Part shown: positions 46,291 to 56,176 of the stretch, piece after piece | How positions within the stretch are numbered: position 1 is the stretch's first letter | Layout: every line of letters begins with the position of its first letter | NCBI GenBank assembly: GCA_014904985.1 | Contig: MU129049.1 | Coordinates: 64,997-128,996 of the forward strand | Direction: 5' to 3' | Length of the DNA stretch: 64,000 nt | Source: Hydnum rufescens UP504 | Lineage: Eukaryota; Basidiomycota; Agaricomycetes; Cantharellales; Hydnaceae | Translations under genes and position numbers: made by a program | Notes under the pieces: generated by a model | Seen by the model: the letters and a program-made list of their open reading frames with translations, nothing else | Told to the model about the DNA's origin: nothing | Databases searched by the model: none

Positions 46291-47674
46291 GGGCGTATTC
46301 TCGCAGCCCGGGTCTATCTTCACAGGCCAGCCGAGAGCCGTACCATACGACTAATTGGGAGTGCATAATGGGCCTAATGGCGGATTACATCAAATAGACA
46401 CGATGTGTCTTGAATCATTGCAGGGCCTCCGAATGGAAATGTCAAATATTTTGAGGCTCTGTCGCTGCAGTAATCCTGAGATTCACCTCTCCCACCGACA
46501 TCCCGACTGAGGCAAGTAAGGAGATATGGTCATAAATAAAACGTCGTGTCGGAAGGAACAAGACTCCTGCGAAGAGATCTGATCCCCCTTTTTCGGAATT
46601 TGGGACTAAATTTCCACGGATCATGGGGTGAGCTCGGGCCTGACTCCCCAAAGGTAACGATAAGACAGTGCAAAAGGCTCTTCTCCCTCTCATTCTGTAG
46701 CCTCTGGACTCGTGTCCCCATTGTCTTCGGCAATCTCTTTGTCGTCGCACTGTTGATTCGAAATTGGATTTCCCCGGATCATAGCTCAATTGTGTGAGTT
46801 TCCTTTGGTGGCTGTCCATTAACGCCCTCTGACTCACCATACACAGAACGAGCACGTCCGAAATAAATCCGGATTTCTATGTGCCCAAGATGCGGTGAGG
46901 GCTGCAAGACATCCCCGTTCACCAGCACGTCGCCCTGACAGAACCCCCCAGTCTCGCGAGCCGGCAGTTGCCGATGGGCTTCTCAAAGCTTTCGACCCCC
47001 GGCGGCAACTTAGAATGGCTAGAACCCAGGATGAACTGTTTTTTCATCCCCATGTCGAGAGCTATACAATAGAGGTCTGATCCATCATTTGGGGCAGAAT
47101 TTGGATCAAATTGAAAATTAGGTCACACAGTGCCTGGTAGTCAGCCACTAAATAGGATTGATGGTGGCCTATATCTATAGATGTACAGCTTCGATTCGGG
47201 GAGTAGGTTGTGGCAACCCGCCGAATCCATCACCAAGTGGCTTGTTCTTCTGCCTTCCGTTACGCTGGGCCATAAAATGGATTATACAACGTACCATGTG
47301 AAAACGGCCCCCGGAGGCCACGGGTTACCGCAACTCACACCCAATCATGACAGGCCGTGGCAAGCTGTCACTGATGCACACTGAGTGGAAATCTGAGCCC
47401 TCGTTGAAAATCGAAAAATGAAAGCCTCATCAAACGTCGCCACTTTCATGTGTATCGTTTTTCATCCTGCGGTAAAACATACTGCATAATTGGCAAGAAA
47501 GCCAAAGCTAATATTCCACCTGGGCATCCACGATCTGTCACTTGCTGAGAAATGTCATCTCTGGCAAGCCTGGGGCCTGGGGCGGTGCAGGAGTCACAGC
47601 TTCTGCAGGTCGGAATCTTCCGCACCCCGGCAGTCTCTGATTCAGACCAGAGATCCGCAACCTTGTCCAGCACG
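46291..47674. other. spacer between the P450 and the Fam213 cluster
   Basis: Open frames such as 46442-46855 and 46546-46797 overlap on opposite strands and have no homologue here. I see no supported gene. The last 70 bases hold the shared upstream element of Fam213 genes. Confidence 0.4.
47611..47621 (+). promoter_or_regulatory. conserved CGGAATCTTCCG element upstream of Fam213 member B
   Basis: The palindromic GAAnnTTC core, preceded by TTCTGCAGG, recurs upstream of members B (47611), C (48736), D (51034) and F (55059), 35-65 bp before each ATG; E has a one-base variant at 53818. It resembles a minimal heat-shock-element core. Confidence 0.5.
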
Positions 47675-48450
47675 ATGGCAACCACTACCTCGGGAGGCAT
47701 CCATCCCAGATTGATTGCAGCGCTTTCTCCGCCCTCACATTTTTACTTTACGCTCTGGCCCCTCATTATAGCCAAGTCGTCGTTTTTATTCCGTCAGCGC
47801 ACCCTGCGCAAGGTGAACCATGAGTTTCGCAAATACGTGGATTCCGTTGAGGATCCTCTGTCCGTCCGAGCGAAACGTAGGTACATGTATCAGAGGTCGA
47901 TGTGGAACAGTGCAATCTCTGTTTTTGCCCTTGAACTCCCCCTCGATTCCGTCGTCGAGTGGAGAGAATGGGGTGCACATAAGGCAGGATTTGAGAATGT
48001 GGAAGATTTGTACGTCCTCCAGACCCATTTGTCTATGGTTTCGCCCGTTCATTCCCTATAAAGCCGCGAGTTCTGTGCGCTGGGGGATATCGATCCCGAC
48101 GCGGTGGTCAAATACGAACTGCGTCGGACTGAACTCACGAGATTACTTATGTTTCTCTGTGAGCCCGACAGCGATGGCTACTTCCACTATTGTTGGAGTT
48201 CGCGAGGGAAGGACATACTTGTTTTTTCGCTCCTCAATCCTTTAGAACCCGAAAATCATGAGCCCGACGCAGTATGTTGCCACGACTTCGGAATAGTAGT
48301 ATGGCTGGCCTTTTTCTCTTTGCCTCTCTGTTGACTATTTCCTTGTCCCACAAAATCTAGGGTCGTGCCGACAAGCTAATCCCAATGTTTGAATTCTTTG
48401 ATGAGAAGGGATGGTGTAGAGTCATGGCATGGGAAAGGGAATGGATGTGA
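47675..48450 (+). CDS. Fam213 protein, member B (218 aa)
   Basis: The model is join(47675..48009, 48064..48295, 48361..48450), all introns GT-AG and in phase with the other members. It keeps LSPPSHFYFTLWPLIIAKSS, VNHEFRKYVDS and VVEWREWGAHKAGF. Exon 2 is the most diverged part: the acidic DPDS/EPENHEPDAVC region is longer than in the others. The end reads KGWCRVMAWEREWM. It is the first of five tandem members on the plus strand. Confidence 0.8.
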
Positions 48451-48788
48451 CTTGGGAACCACTTGGGCAATCCCAGGCCATTCCATCATACAAACAATTT
48501 AATGTCCTAAGCGTTATTTTTCTTGAAATTTCTGTTTTCACGTGTGTTTTTGTGTGCTTTTTAGCACCTGTATAGCAAGTTTCTCGTACACCATCTCGGA
48601 CTAGTTGAATGTATCCTGCGTTAGAATGTACCGCATAATACAGAAGGTAGGGGTGCCGTGGATTGTCACGTGATAATGAATGACATCCGGCAGCCTGCGC
48701 AGAGTATAACCTTGTTTCACAGTTTCTGCAGGCCCGGAATCTTCCGTGTGGACTTGGAGTTTCACCTTGCACCAAGAGATCCGCGACG
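48451..48788. other. spacer between Fam213 members B and C
   Basis: The 338-bp spacer holds the 3' end of B and the CGGAATCTTCCG element of C at 48736-48746. No other gene is seen. Confidence 0.5.
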
Positions 48789-49670
48789 ATGTCTAGCGTA
48801 GTGCCAGCTGCTAGTTCGGGTGACCTCCATCCCAGATTGATTGCAGCGCTTTCTCCTCCTTCACACTTCTACTTCACCTTATGGCCCCTCATTATAGCCA
48901 AGTCCCCTTTCTTATTTCGGGAACGCACCCTTCGCAATGTGAACCACGAGTTTCGCGAATACGCAGATTCCTTTGAGCATTATAGGTCCCTCCAAGCGAA
49001 ACGTAGGTACATGTATCAGAGGATGAGGAAGCACAGGGCAGTGCCTGTTCTTGCCCTTGAAGGTCTCCCCTTTGATTCCGTCGTCGAGTGGAGAGATTGG
49101 GGTGCAGAGAAGGTAAGGTTTGATGGTGTGGAGGCGTTGTACGTCCCCTGGCCACATTTCTCTATGATTTACCCTGTTCACTCCCTATAAAGCCGCGACT
49201 TCTGTGCGCTGGGGGATATCGATCCCGACGCGGTGGTCAAACACGACCCATATGTTTCTGAACACAGGGAAATGTTTCTCAAGAGCTCTCAGGAAGACAT
49301 CGATAGTCGCTGCCATTATATTTGGAGTTCGCGAGCCAAGGACATACTTGTGTTTTCGACGGTCAATCCTCTAAAGACTGAAGGCTGTTGCAACTTCTTC
49401 GGGATAGTAGTATGGTTGGGCCTTTCCCTTCGCCTCTCCCCACTGAGTATTTGCTTGTTTCATGAAATCCAGGGTCGTGCCGACAAGCTCATCCCAATGT
49501 ATGACGTCTTTCATGAGAAGGAGTGGTGGGAGGAGGAGGAGGAGGAAATCTTGTTTATATACCGCGTCAGGCTAGGAGTGGTGGGAGGAACTGGCCTTGG
49601 GAAGGGAGTGGATCTAACTTGTAAGCCAGTTCGGCATTCCCATCTTACCCACAATTCTAGCTTTTCTTGA
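48789..49670 (+). CDS. Fam213 protein, member C (altered C-terminus)
   Basis: The model is join(48789..49138, 49193..49406, 49473..49670). Exons 1 and 2 are nearly the same as in member E. In exon 3, after FHEKEWW, about 50 extra bases appear between two copies of AGGAGTGGTGGGAGGA, including a GAG run. This shifts the frame, so the usual WEREWI end is replaced by an EEEEEE stretch and about 40 unrelated residues. It may still be expressed, or it may be an early pseudogene. Confidence 0.7.
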
Positions 49671-49989
49671 AATCTTTGTTGCGACCTTTGTATTCTTATG
49701 AACGTAGTATGGCAGTGGGCTTAGTGTCGTGAACCGTCCATTGACGTCAGAAATATCAATACCATTCTTATGCAGAACATGCCACCATGCTATCGATGAG
49801 ATTCTTCTACCAGTAGTGCACCCGCCTCCAGGAATGCCTGATAGTGGCCTGCGCGAGGCTGCCGACCAGCTCGTAGATGCAACTATGTCAGGTGCTGAGA
49901 AATGTGATCCGAAGGCCCAATAATTCCTGGGGGGGCCCTGGCCGGTGCAGAGTACGTCCTTTTAGCCGTACGCATCGCACATAATCTAT

Positions 49990-50753
49990 GAGCTGTATGG
50001 CTGTTCTGCAGACCGGAATCCTCCTAGGCAGACGTCACGCTCTGCATGACGTCTGCCTCCAGATCAAAAAGCTCATTGTTGAGGTCCCAATTTCGGAGTT
50101 ATCCGGCTTGCTGCGCGGTCAAGTGACCTTATTTACCTTCATCAAACTTTACATGCAAATAACTGTAAACAACTCTATGATGAGCCCAACGCTCCCTTTT
50201 GACTGGTCTAGAAGAACGAGAGTTGACTGGACAACATCTGAAAGTCTGTCCGACATCCAAGATAAGCTTCGAGACCCTCTGGGATATAATCTGGACGATG
50301 GGCAGCTGCGAGGCATTGATACTATTCTAAATGGGACAGGCCTGCTCTTTCTCAGAGCTACGGAGGATGGAAAATCCACCCTAATATACGGCCCACTCAT
50401 GACGGAACCGGGTATTGTTGCCATCATAGCCTTGCCAACGGAGAGTGACCAAGTTAGTCCAGATCCTATATACAAGCTTGTATCCCAACTTATTCTAATG
50501 CTAGGTCCGGAGCATGGGGTCGAAGGGAGTGACCGCTGCAGCAATTAACCAGTGTACGCTGCGTGCGGCGGCTCCGGCTTCCCCATCTTGTGACCTCTGG
50601 GACAAAGTGCGGAAAGGAAAATATCAAGCCACTTTCTGCTCACCAGAACTCCTCATCTCACCTGCCTTTGATAAGCTGTTGGAGGATAAGGGCTTCTTCA
50701 ATCGTCTAGCCATATTCCTAGCGGATGAATGCCAAGGCTTTATAAAGAAATAG
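49990..50753 (+). pseudogene. RecQ-like DEAD-box helicase fragment
   Basis: The stretch encodes QDKLRDPLGYNLDDGQLRGI, a Walker A remnant TEDGKSTLIYGPLM, then in another frame VTAAAINQCTLRAAAPASP, CSPELLISPAFDKLL and LADECQGFIKK. This is the order of the first RecA-like domain of RecQ-family helicases (Q motif, motif I, Ia, II). Motif II reads DECQ, not DExH. At least one frameshift and truncation after motif II make it a dead fragment. It lies between Fam213 members C and D. Confidence 0.75.
50026..50058. repeat. perfect 12-bp inverted repeat with TGACGTC core
   Basis: AGGCAGACGTCA (50026-50037) and TGACGTCTGCCT (50047-50058) are exact inverted copies around a 9-nt loop. A similar, less perfect hairpin lies at about 50994-51025 upstream of member D. 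TGACGTC is a bZIP/CRE-type site. Confidence 0.7.
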
Positions 50754-51076
50754 GGGAAATGTTAACTTGTTGGCCTTGATTGCATCAAATATGGCATCAA
50801 TTTTCTCGGAATCAGTCTTCCTTGGAGTGTAATTTTGAGGCATAGAGACCAACTCCTGATCTCGCTGAATGATAGGCGTCTTAGGCAATTGGGACATGAG
50901 GGAGTGTGTCCTGAGCTAGTTCGAAGGCTGGGTCACGTGAGTTCGGATATACAATATAGCTCCGGCGGAGGCCCTTAACGCCGAATTTGGGAAGTAGACG
51001 TTACGCTCCGCGTGACGTCTGCCTGGGGAGACTAGAATCTTCCGCATCGCCAGCTTGTTTCAGGCGATCCGCAACG
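50754..51076. other. spacer before Fam213 member D
   Basis: No gene is seen. It holds the second TGACGTC hairpin (about 50994-51025) and the GAATCTTCCG element at 51034-51043, 34 bp before the ATG. Confidence 0.5.
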
Positions 51077-51847
51077 ATGTCCAATGCTACCACCTCGGGC
51101 GACATCCATCCCAGGTTGATTGAAGCACTTTCCCCACCTTCGCATTTCTACTTCACGCTGTGGCCACACATTATAGCCAAGTCGCCTTTCGTATTTCGCT
51201 ACCGCACCCTCCGCAATGTGAACCATGAATTTCGCAAATACGCAGATTCCGTTGAGGATTCAAGGTCTCTCCGAGCGAAAAGAACATACATGTTTGAGAG
51301 GGCAACTGGTCAGAAGAGAGAGCCGCCCCCCCTAGCTCTGGAAGGTCTCCCATTCGATTCAGTCATTGAGTGGAGAGAATGGGGTGCCGATAAGGCAGGG
51401 TTTAATGATGTGAAGACATTGTACGTCCTCTCCGGGTACATTTACACATGGTTTACCCCGATCACTTCCTATAAAGCCGCGACTTCTGTGCGATCGGGGA
51501 TATCGATCCCGACGCAGTGGTCAAGCATGTCCCATATGCTCCTGATTTTGACGACGAAGAACAGTCTCTCCCCCAGTCCGTCATCGATTCCTTCAGCCAA
51601 CATATTTGGAGTTCGCGGGCGAAGGACATACTTGTTTTTTCGCTCAACAATCCTCTAAAAACTGATGGTTATTGCCACTACTTCGGAATATTAGTATGGC
51701 TGGGCTTTTGCTCGTCGGCTCTCTCTGCTGATTACTTGCTTATTCCACGGAATCCAGGGTCGTGGCGACAAGCTAGCTCAAATGTTTGATTTCTTTCGTG
51801 AGAAGGGATGGTGTGAAGAAATGGGGTGGCAAAGAGACTGGATCTAA
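51077..51847 (+). CDS. Fam213 protein, member D (216 aa)
   Basis: The model is join(51077..51420, 51477..51693, 51758..51847). It is very close to member F: both replace WPLIIAKSPFLF by a variant with SPFVFRYRTLRN, have LPQSVIDSFSQ in exon 2 and shift the second donor three bases downstream (ATA TTA|GTATGG), adding one Leu. It ends WQRDWI. The gene and the kinase fragment after it are a direct duplicate of 55070-56520. Confidence 0.8.
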
Positions 51848-52136
51848 CTTATGAGCCAGTTTGGCAATCCCTACTTACGCACAATTCAACCACCTTGAGA
51901 GCGTCGTTTTTCTTGAAATTTTTGTCTCGACCCCGTATTCTTGTGTACTTTGTACAGCTGTGAGCTTAGGCCGTCCACTGACATCGGCAATATCGATATC
52001 ATTGTTGCGTGCGCCGCATGCCATGTATGCTATCCATGAGATTCATCTACCATTAGTGCACCCGCCTCCAAGAATGATCAATGATCGCCTGTACGCTGAA
52101 CAGCAGCTTACAGGATGGCCAGTAGAAACAAGGGCA

Positions 52137-52540
52137 TCAAGTCTGGAGCGCATCGTCGCTGATCTGCATTCCAAACTTCTGCCTTGCCTTGTCTCTCAAG
52201 TCCGCCTCCAGCTTGTCCTTGAATCTCCCCCTGTAGGTGACATCCCCCCGATCAGAGTGCATCCATCCAATAATTCCTCGTTGGAAATACGTAATCCACG
52301 CCATCCAATGGGTCACATGGAAGGCAACATCGATGGTGAAGAGCGTCAGTCAGAAGCGAAGAAAGGAGATGCGCGAGGCAAAGTACGTTCGAAACGCGGA
52401 GGGTAGGGGTGAAATTGGTGAGGAGGGATCTAGAGGCACCGAATGACGCAGGAGTCCGGCGGATGCGTGCTTCCCAAGGATGTTGATGTGAATAGGGCGA
52501 GCCTAACCAATAATGTGGTCGGCACCCGCAGATCCAGTTG
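52137..52540 (-). pseudogene. 3' end fragment of the ABC1/ADCK-type kinase gene
   Basis: The minus strand encodes LTLFTIDVAFHVTHWMAWI and LEADLRDKARQKFGMQISDD, matching the last exon of the intact gene at 56177-58714. Nothing upstream of this exon is present, so it is a partial copy carried along when member D was duplicated. Confidence 0.85.
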
Positions 52541-52651
52541 TCTTCGTCCATGGTGTCTGGCCCGTCAGCGGAAAGGGATAGACTACAATTGCAACGAGCG
52601 CAGTGCTAAGGCTTGGAGTTGGACAGCTCGGATAGTAGAATGACTTCACCC

Positions 52652-52774
52652 TGTCAGCGGATTGGGTCCGCAGACGATCCCGATCGTATCCTGTCCGTAT
52701 TTAGATACGTGGCCCCGTCGTGTATATACGTATTATGCAACGTATTCGGCTCTTGCCGACCAGTTTTTTCGACA
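52652..52774 (+). mobile_element. solo LTR (123 bp) with target duplication CACCC
   Basis: It belongs to the same family as the LTRs at 21979, 23499 and 24760. CACCC lies on both sides (52647-52651 and 52775-52779). Confidence 0.9.
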
Positions 52775-52779
52775 CACCC

Positions 52780-53882
52780 AAGCGACACACTCCCAAAAAG
52801 CCACAGCATGCGATAGCAAAGATGGTAGAATCGGAGGCAACACGAAGGTTCAAGCAGTGGCAGGGAGCTTCCAAGTCAACAGGGCCGATGGGATGACAAG
52901 GTGGAAAGGACATAGAAGGTGGGGTTTTAGACGACGGATTTCTTGGACCCGACAGTTAGTGGTTCATCACCGAGTGTCCACAGGAGCTCTTCAGCTGCCT
53001 GCCAGATGCGAATGCCAGATAAGGTCCCCCTGTTTGGGATCGCCATCTTTAGCAATTTTGGAGGTGACGAACAGATGAAGTCTTTGATTCCCCAGGCTCG
53101 GTGCTGATGAAGAATTGGTGCGGAGCCACTTAGATTCGCACAACAACAAGAACGATAGAGCGTTTGATCAGAGCTCAAGCAAACGCTTGAGGGAACTTCG
53201 GTACATCCCAAGAAAGTATACTAAGCAATGAGCGCTAGAGCTCGCACTTCCCAGTTCCAACAGGTGCCAGGCATGAGCACCTAGCTCCAGGACTTGATAA
53301 GCGTAGTAGACTCAATTAAGCGAGTTGTTCCTGTACTGTCGATAGCAGAGCCTACGTCATTATCTCTAGGGTTTCACACTGCCGCTCCATCCGGAACACC
53401 TCTTCCTCGTCAGTAATTCGCTGTCTCGCACACCTCACTTGCCTTGCTTGTCGCATCCGTCGATACACCACGCACGCAGCCGAAAAATTTTTCTACCGAC
53501 TTCCTCCCTTTTTATTGCATAAAAACACGTCGTTGATGCTGGGTTGCATAGTCTTGTTGTCTCAGCCTCTTCCGCACTCCGTAGTTGCCTAAGTAGATTC
53601 CGTAGAAGCTGACATTCAGCTTTCTCAGGCGTTGCCAAACATGCTCTGCGCAACGCGCTCGGTCATAGACATTCAGCTGAGTAAGCTCAGCAGACAGGGT
53701 GAATCAAGCCATCCGAAGGATTGCTACTGTGAGGTTCTAATTGAGTCTACGAGCCTATTATCAACAATCATCCATCCATAACGTATGACCCGAGATCCTG
53801 GCAGTCCTTGCAGGCCCGGAATCCTCCGCGCCGGTGTGGGCTCGGACTCGGAGTTTCAGCTTACACCAAGAGAACCGCGACG
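52780..53882. other. spacer, no supported gene
   Basis: Frames on both strands are short and lack domains. The last 70 bases include the variant element CCCGGAATCCTCCGCG (about 53815) upstream of member E. Confidence 0.4.
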
Positions 53883-54645
53883 ATGTCAGCCACTAGTTCG
53901 GGAGACCTCCATCCCAGATCGATTGCAGCGCTTTCTCCTCCTTCACACTTCTACTTCACCTTGTGGCCCCTCATTATAGCCAAGTCCCCTTTCTTATTTC
54001 GCGAGCGCACCCTCCGCAATGTGAACCACGAATTTCGCAAATACGCAGATTCCGTTGAGCATTACAGGTCCCTCCGAGCGAAACGTACGTACATGTATCA
54101 GAGGATGGGGAAGCACAGGGTAGTGCCTGTTCTTGCCCTTGAAGGTCTCCCCTTCGATTCCGTCGTCGAGTGGAGAGAATGGGGCGCAGATAAGGTACTA
54201 TTTGATAGCGTGGACGCGTTGTACGTCCTCGGGGCACATTTCTCGATGATTTAACGCGTTCACTCCCTATAAAGCCGCGACTTCTGTGCGATGGGGGATA
54301 TCGATCCCGACGCGGTAGTCAAACACGACCCATATGCTTCTGAACTCAGGGAACTGTTTCTCAAGAACTCTCATGGAGACATCGATAGCGGCTGCGATTA
54401 TATTTGGAGTTCGCGAGCCAAGGACATACTTGTGTTTTCGATGGTCAATCCTCTAAAGACTAAAGGTTATTGCCGCTACCTCGGAATAGTAGTATGGTTG
54501 GGCCTTTCCTCTTCGCCTCTCCCCACTGAGTATTTGCTTGTTCCGCGAAATCCAGGGTCGTGCCGACAAGCTCATCCCAATGTATGACTTCTTCCATGAG
54601 AAGGAGTGGTGGGCAGAACTGGCCTGGAGCAGGGAGTGGATCTAA
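53883..54645 (+). CDS. Fam213 protein, member E (213 aa)
   Basis: The model is join(53883..54220, 54275..54488, 54556..54645). The protein has the typical blocks LEGLPFDSVVEWREWGAD, GDIDPDAVVKHDPYAS and YIWSSRAKDILVFSMVNP, ending EKEWWAELAWSREWI. Its closest relative is member C, and the 3' flank (49680-49930 in C, 54690-54960 in E) is also duplicated. It shows no defect. Confidence 0.82.
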
Positions 54646-55109
54646 CTTGTAAGCCAGTTCGGGGAACCCAGACATTTCCATCTGACGCACAATTCAACCT
54701 TTTCTTGGAATTTTTGTTGTGGCCTTTGTATTCTTATGAACGTAGTATGGCAGTGGGCTTAGTGTCGTGAACCGTCCCTTGACCTCGGCAATATCAATAT
54801 CACTCTTATGCAGTACATCTCACTATGCTATCCATGAGATTCTTCTACCAGTAGTGCACCTGCGTCCAGGAATACCTAATAGTGGCCTGTGCAAGACTGC
54901 CAACCAGCTCGTAGATGCAACTATATCAAGTGCTGAAAAAGGTGATCCGAAGGCCAAGCAATTCCTGGGGAGGCCCCCGGCCGGCGCAGAGTACGTTCCT
55001 TTGGCCGTACTTATCGCACATAATCTACGAGTCGTATGAGACTGTGTTTCTGCAGGCCGGAATCTTCCGCATCGCCGGAATTTCAACCTATTCCAGGAGA
55101 TCCGCAACG
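54646..55109. other. duplicated 3' spacer of Fam213 members
   Basis: The region 54767-55030 repeats 49729-49980 (shared frames such as NQLVDATISSAEKGDPKAKQ). It is not supported as an independent gene; similar sequence, more diverged, follows members D and F. Confidence 0.5.
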
Positions 55110-55889
55110 ATGTCCAGCGCCACCACCTCGGGCGACATCCATCCCAGGTTGATTGAAGCACTTTCCCCACCTTCGCATTTCTACTTCACGCTGTGGCCCC
55201 TCATTATAGCCAAGTCGCCTTTCGTATTTCGCTACCGCACCCTCCGCAATGTGAACCATGAATTTCGCAAATTCGCAGATTCCCTCGAGGATTCTAGGTC
55301 CATCCGAGCGAAAAGTAACTACATGATTGACAGGGCAACCGGCCACGACAGAGAACTCCCCCCTCTAGCTCTGGAAGGTCTCCCATTCGATTCAGTCATT
55401 GAGTGGAGAGAATGGGGCGCGGACAAGGCAGGATTTAACGATGTGAAGGCATTGTACGTCCTCTCCGGGTACATTTACACATGGTTTACCCCATTCACTT
55501 CCTGTGAAGCCGCGACTTCTGTGCGATCGGGGATATCGATCCTGACGCAGTGGTCAAGTATGACCCATATGCTTCTGACCACGAGGGACTGTCTCAAGAG
55601 GGAATCTCTCTCCCCCAGTCCGTCATCGATTGCTACACCCAACATATGTGGAGTTCGCGGGCGAAGGACATACTTGTTTTTTCGCTCAACAATCCTCTAA
55701 AAACTAATGGTTATTGCCACTACTTCGGAATATTAGTATGGCTGGGCTTTTGCTCGTCGGCTCTCTCTGCTGATTACTTGCGTGTTCCACGGAATCCAGG
55801 GTCGTGCCGACAAGCTAGCTCAAATGTTTGATTTCTTTCGTGAGAAGGGGTGGTGTGCAAAAATGGGATGGGAAAGGGAGTGGACCTAA
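55110..55889 (+). CDS. Fam213 protein, member F (219 aa)
   Basis: The model is join(55110..55453, 55510..55735, 55800..55889). Compared with member D it has three more codons in exon 2 (DHEGLSQEGISLPQSVIDCY). The second intron uses the same shifted donor. It ends KGWCAKMGWEREWT. The gene converges on the kinase gene, 287 bp away. Confidence 0.82.
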
Positions 55890-56176
55890 CTTATGAGCCA
55901 GTTTGACAATCCCCACTTACGCACAATCTAACCACCTTGAGAGCGTCGTTTTCCTTGAAATTTTTGTTTCGACCTTGTATTCATGTGTACTTTGTACAGG
56001 TGGGCTCAGGCCGTCCATTGACATCGGCAATATCGATGTCATTATTGTGTGCATCGCATGCCATGTATGCTATCTATGAGGTTCATCTACCATTAGTGCA
56101 CCCGCCTCCAAGAATGATCAATAATCGCCTGTACGCTGAACAGCAGCTTACGGGACGGCCGCTGGAAACAAGCGCA

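Noticed and set aside
46442..46855. 137-aa minus-strand frame between P450 and Fam213
   Set aside because: No recognised motif; it overlaps an equally open plus-strand frame and has no homologue in the duplicated blocks.
54767..55039. Possible small gene after Fam213 member E
   Set aside because: It is a duplicated 3' spacer, with the frame broken in the copies after C, D and F.
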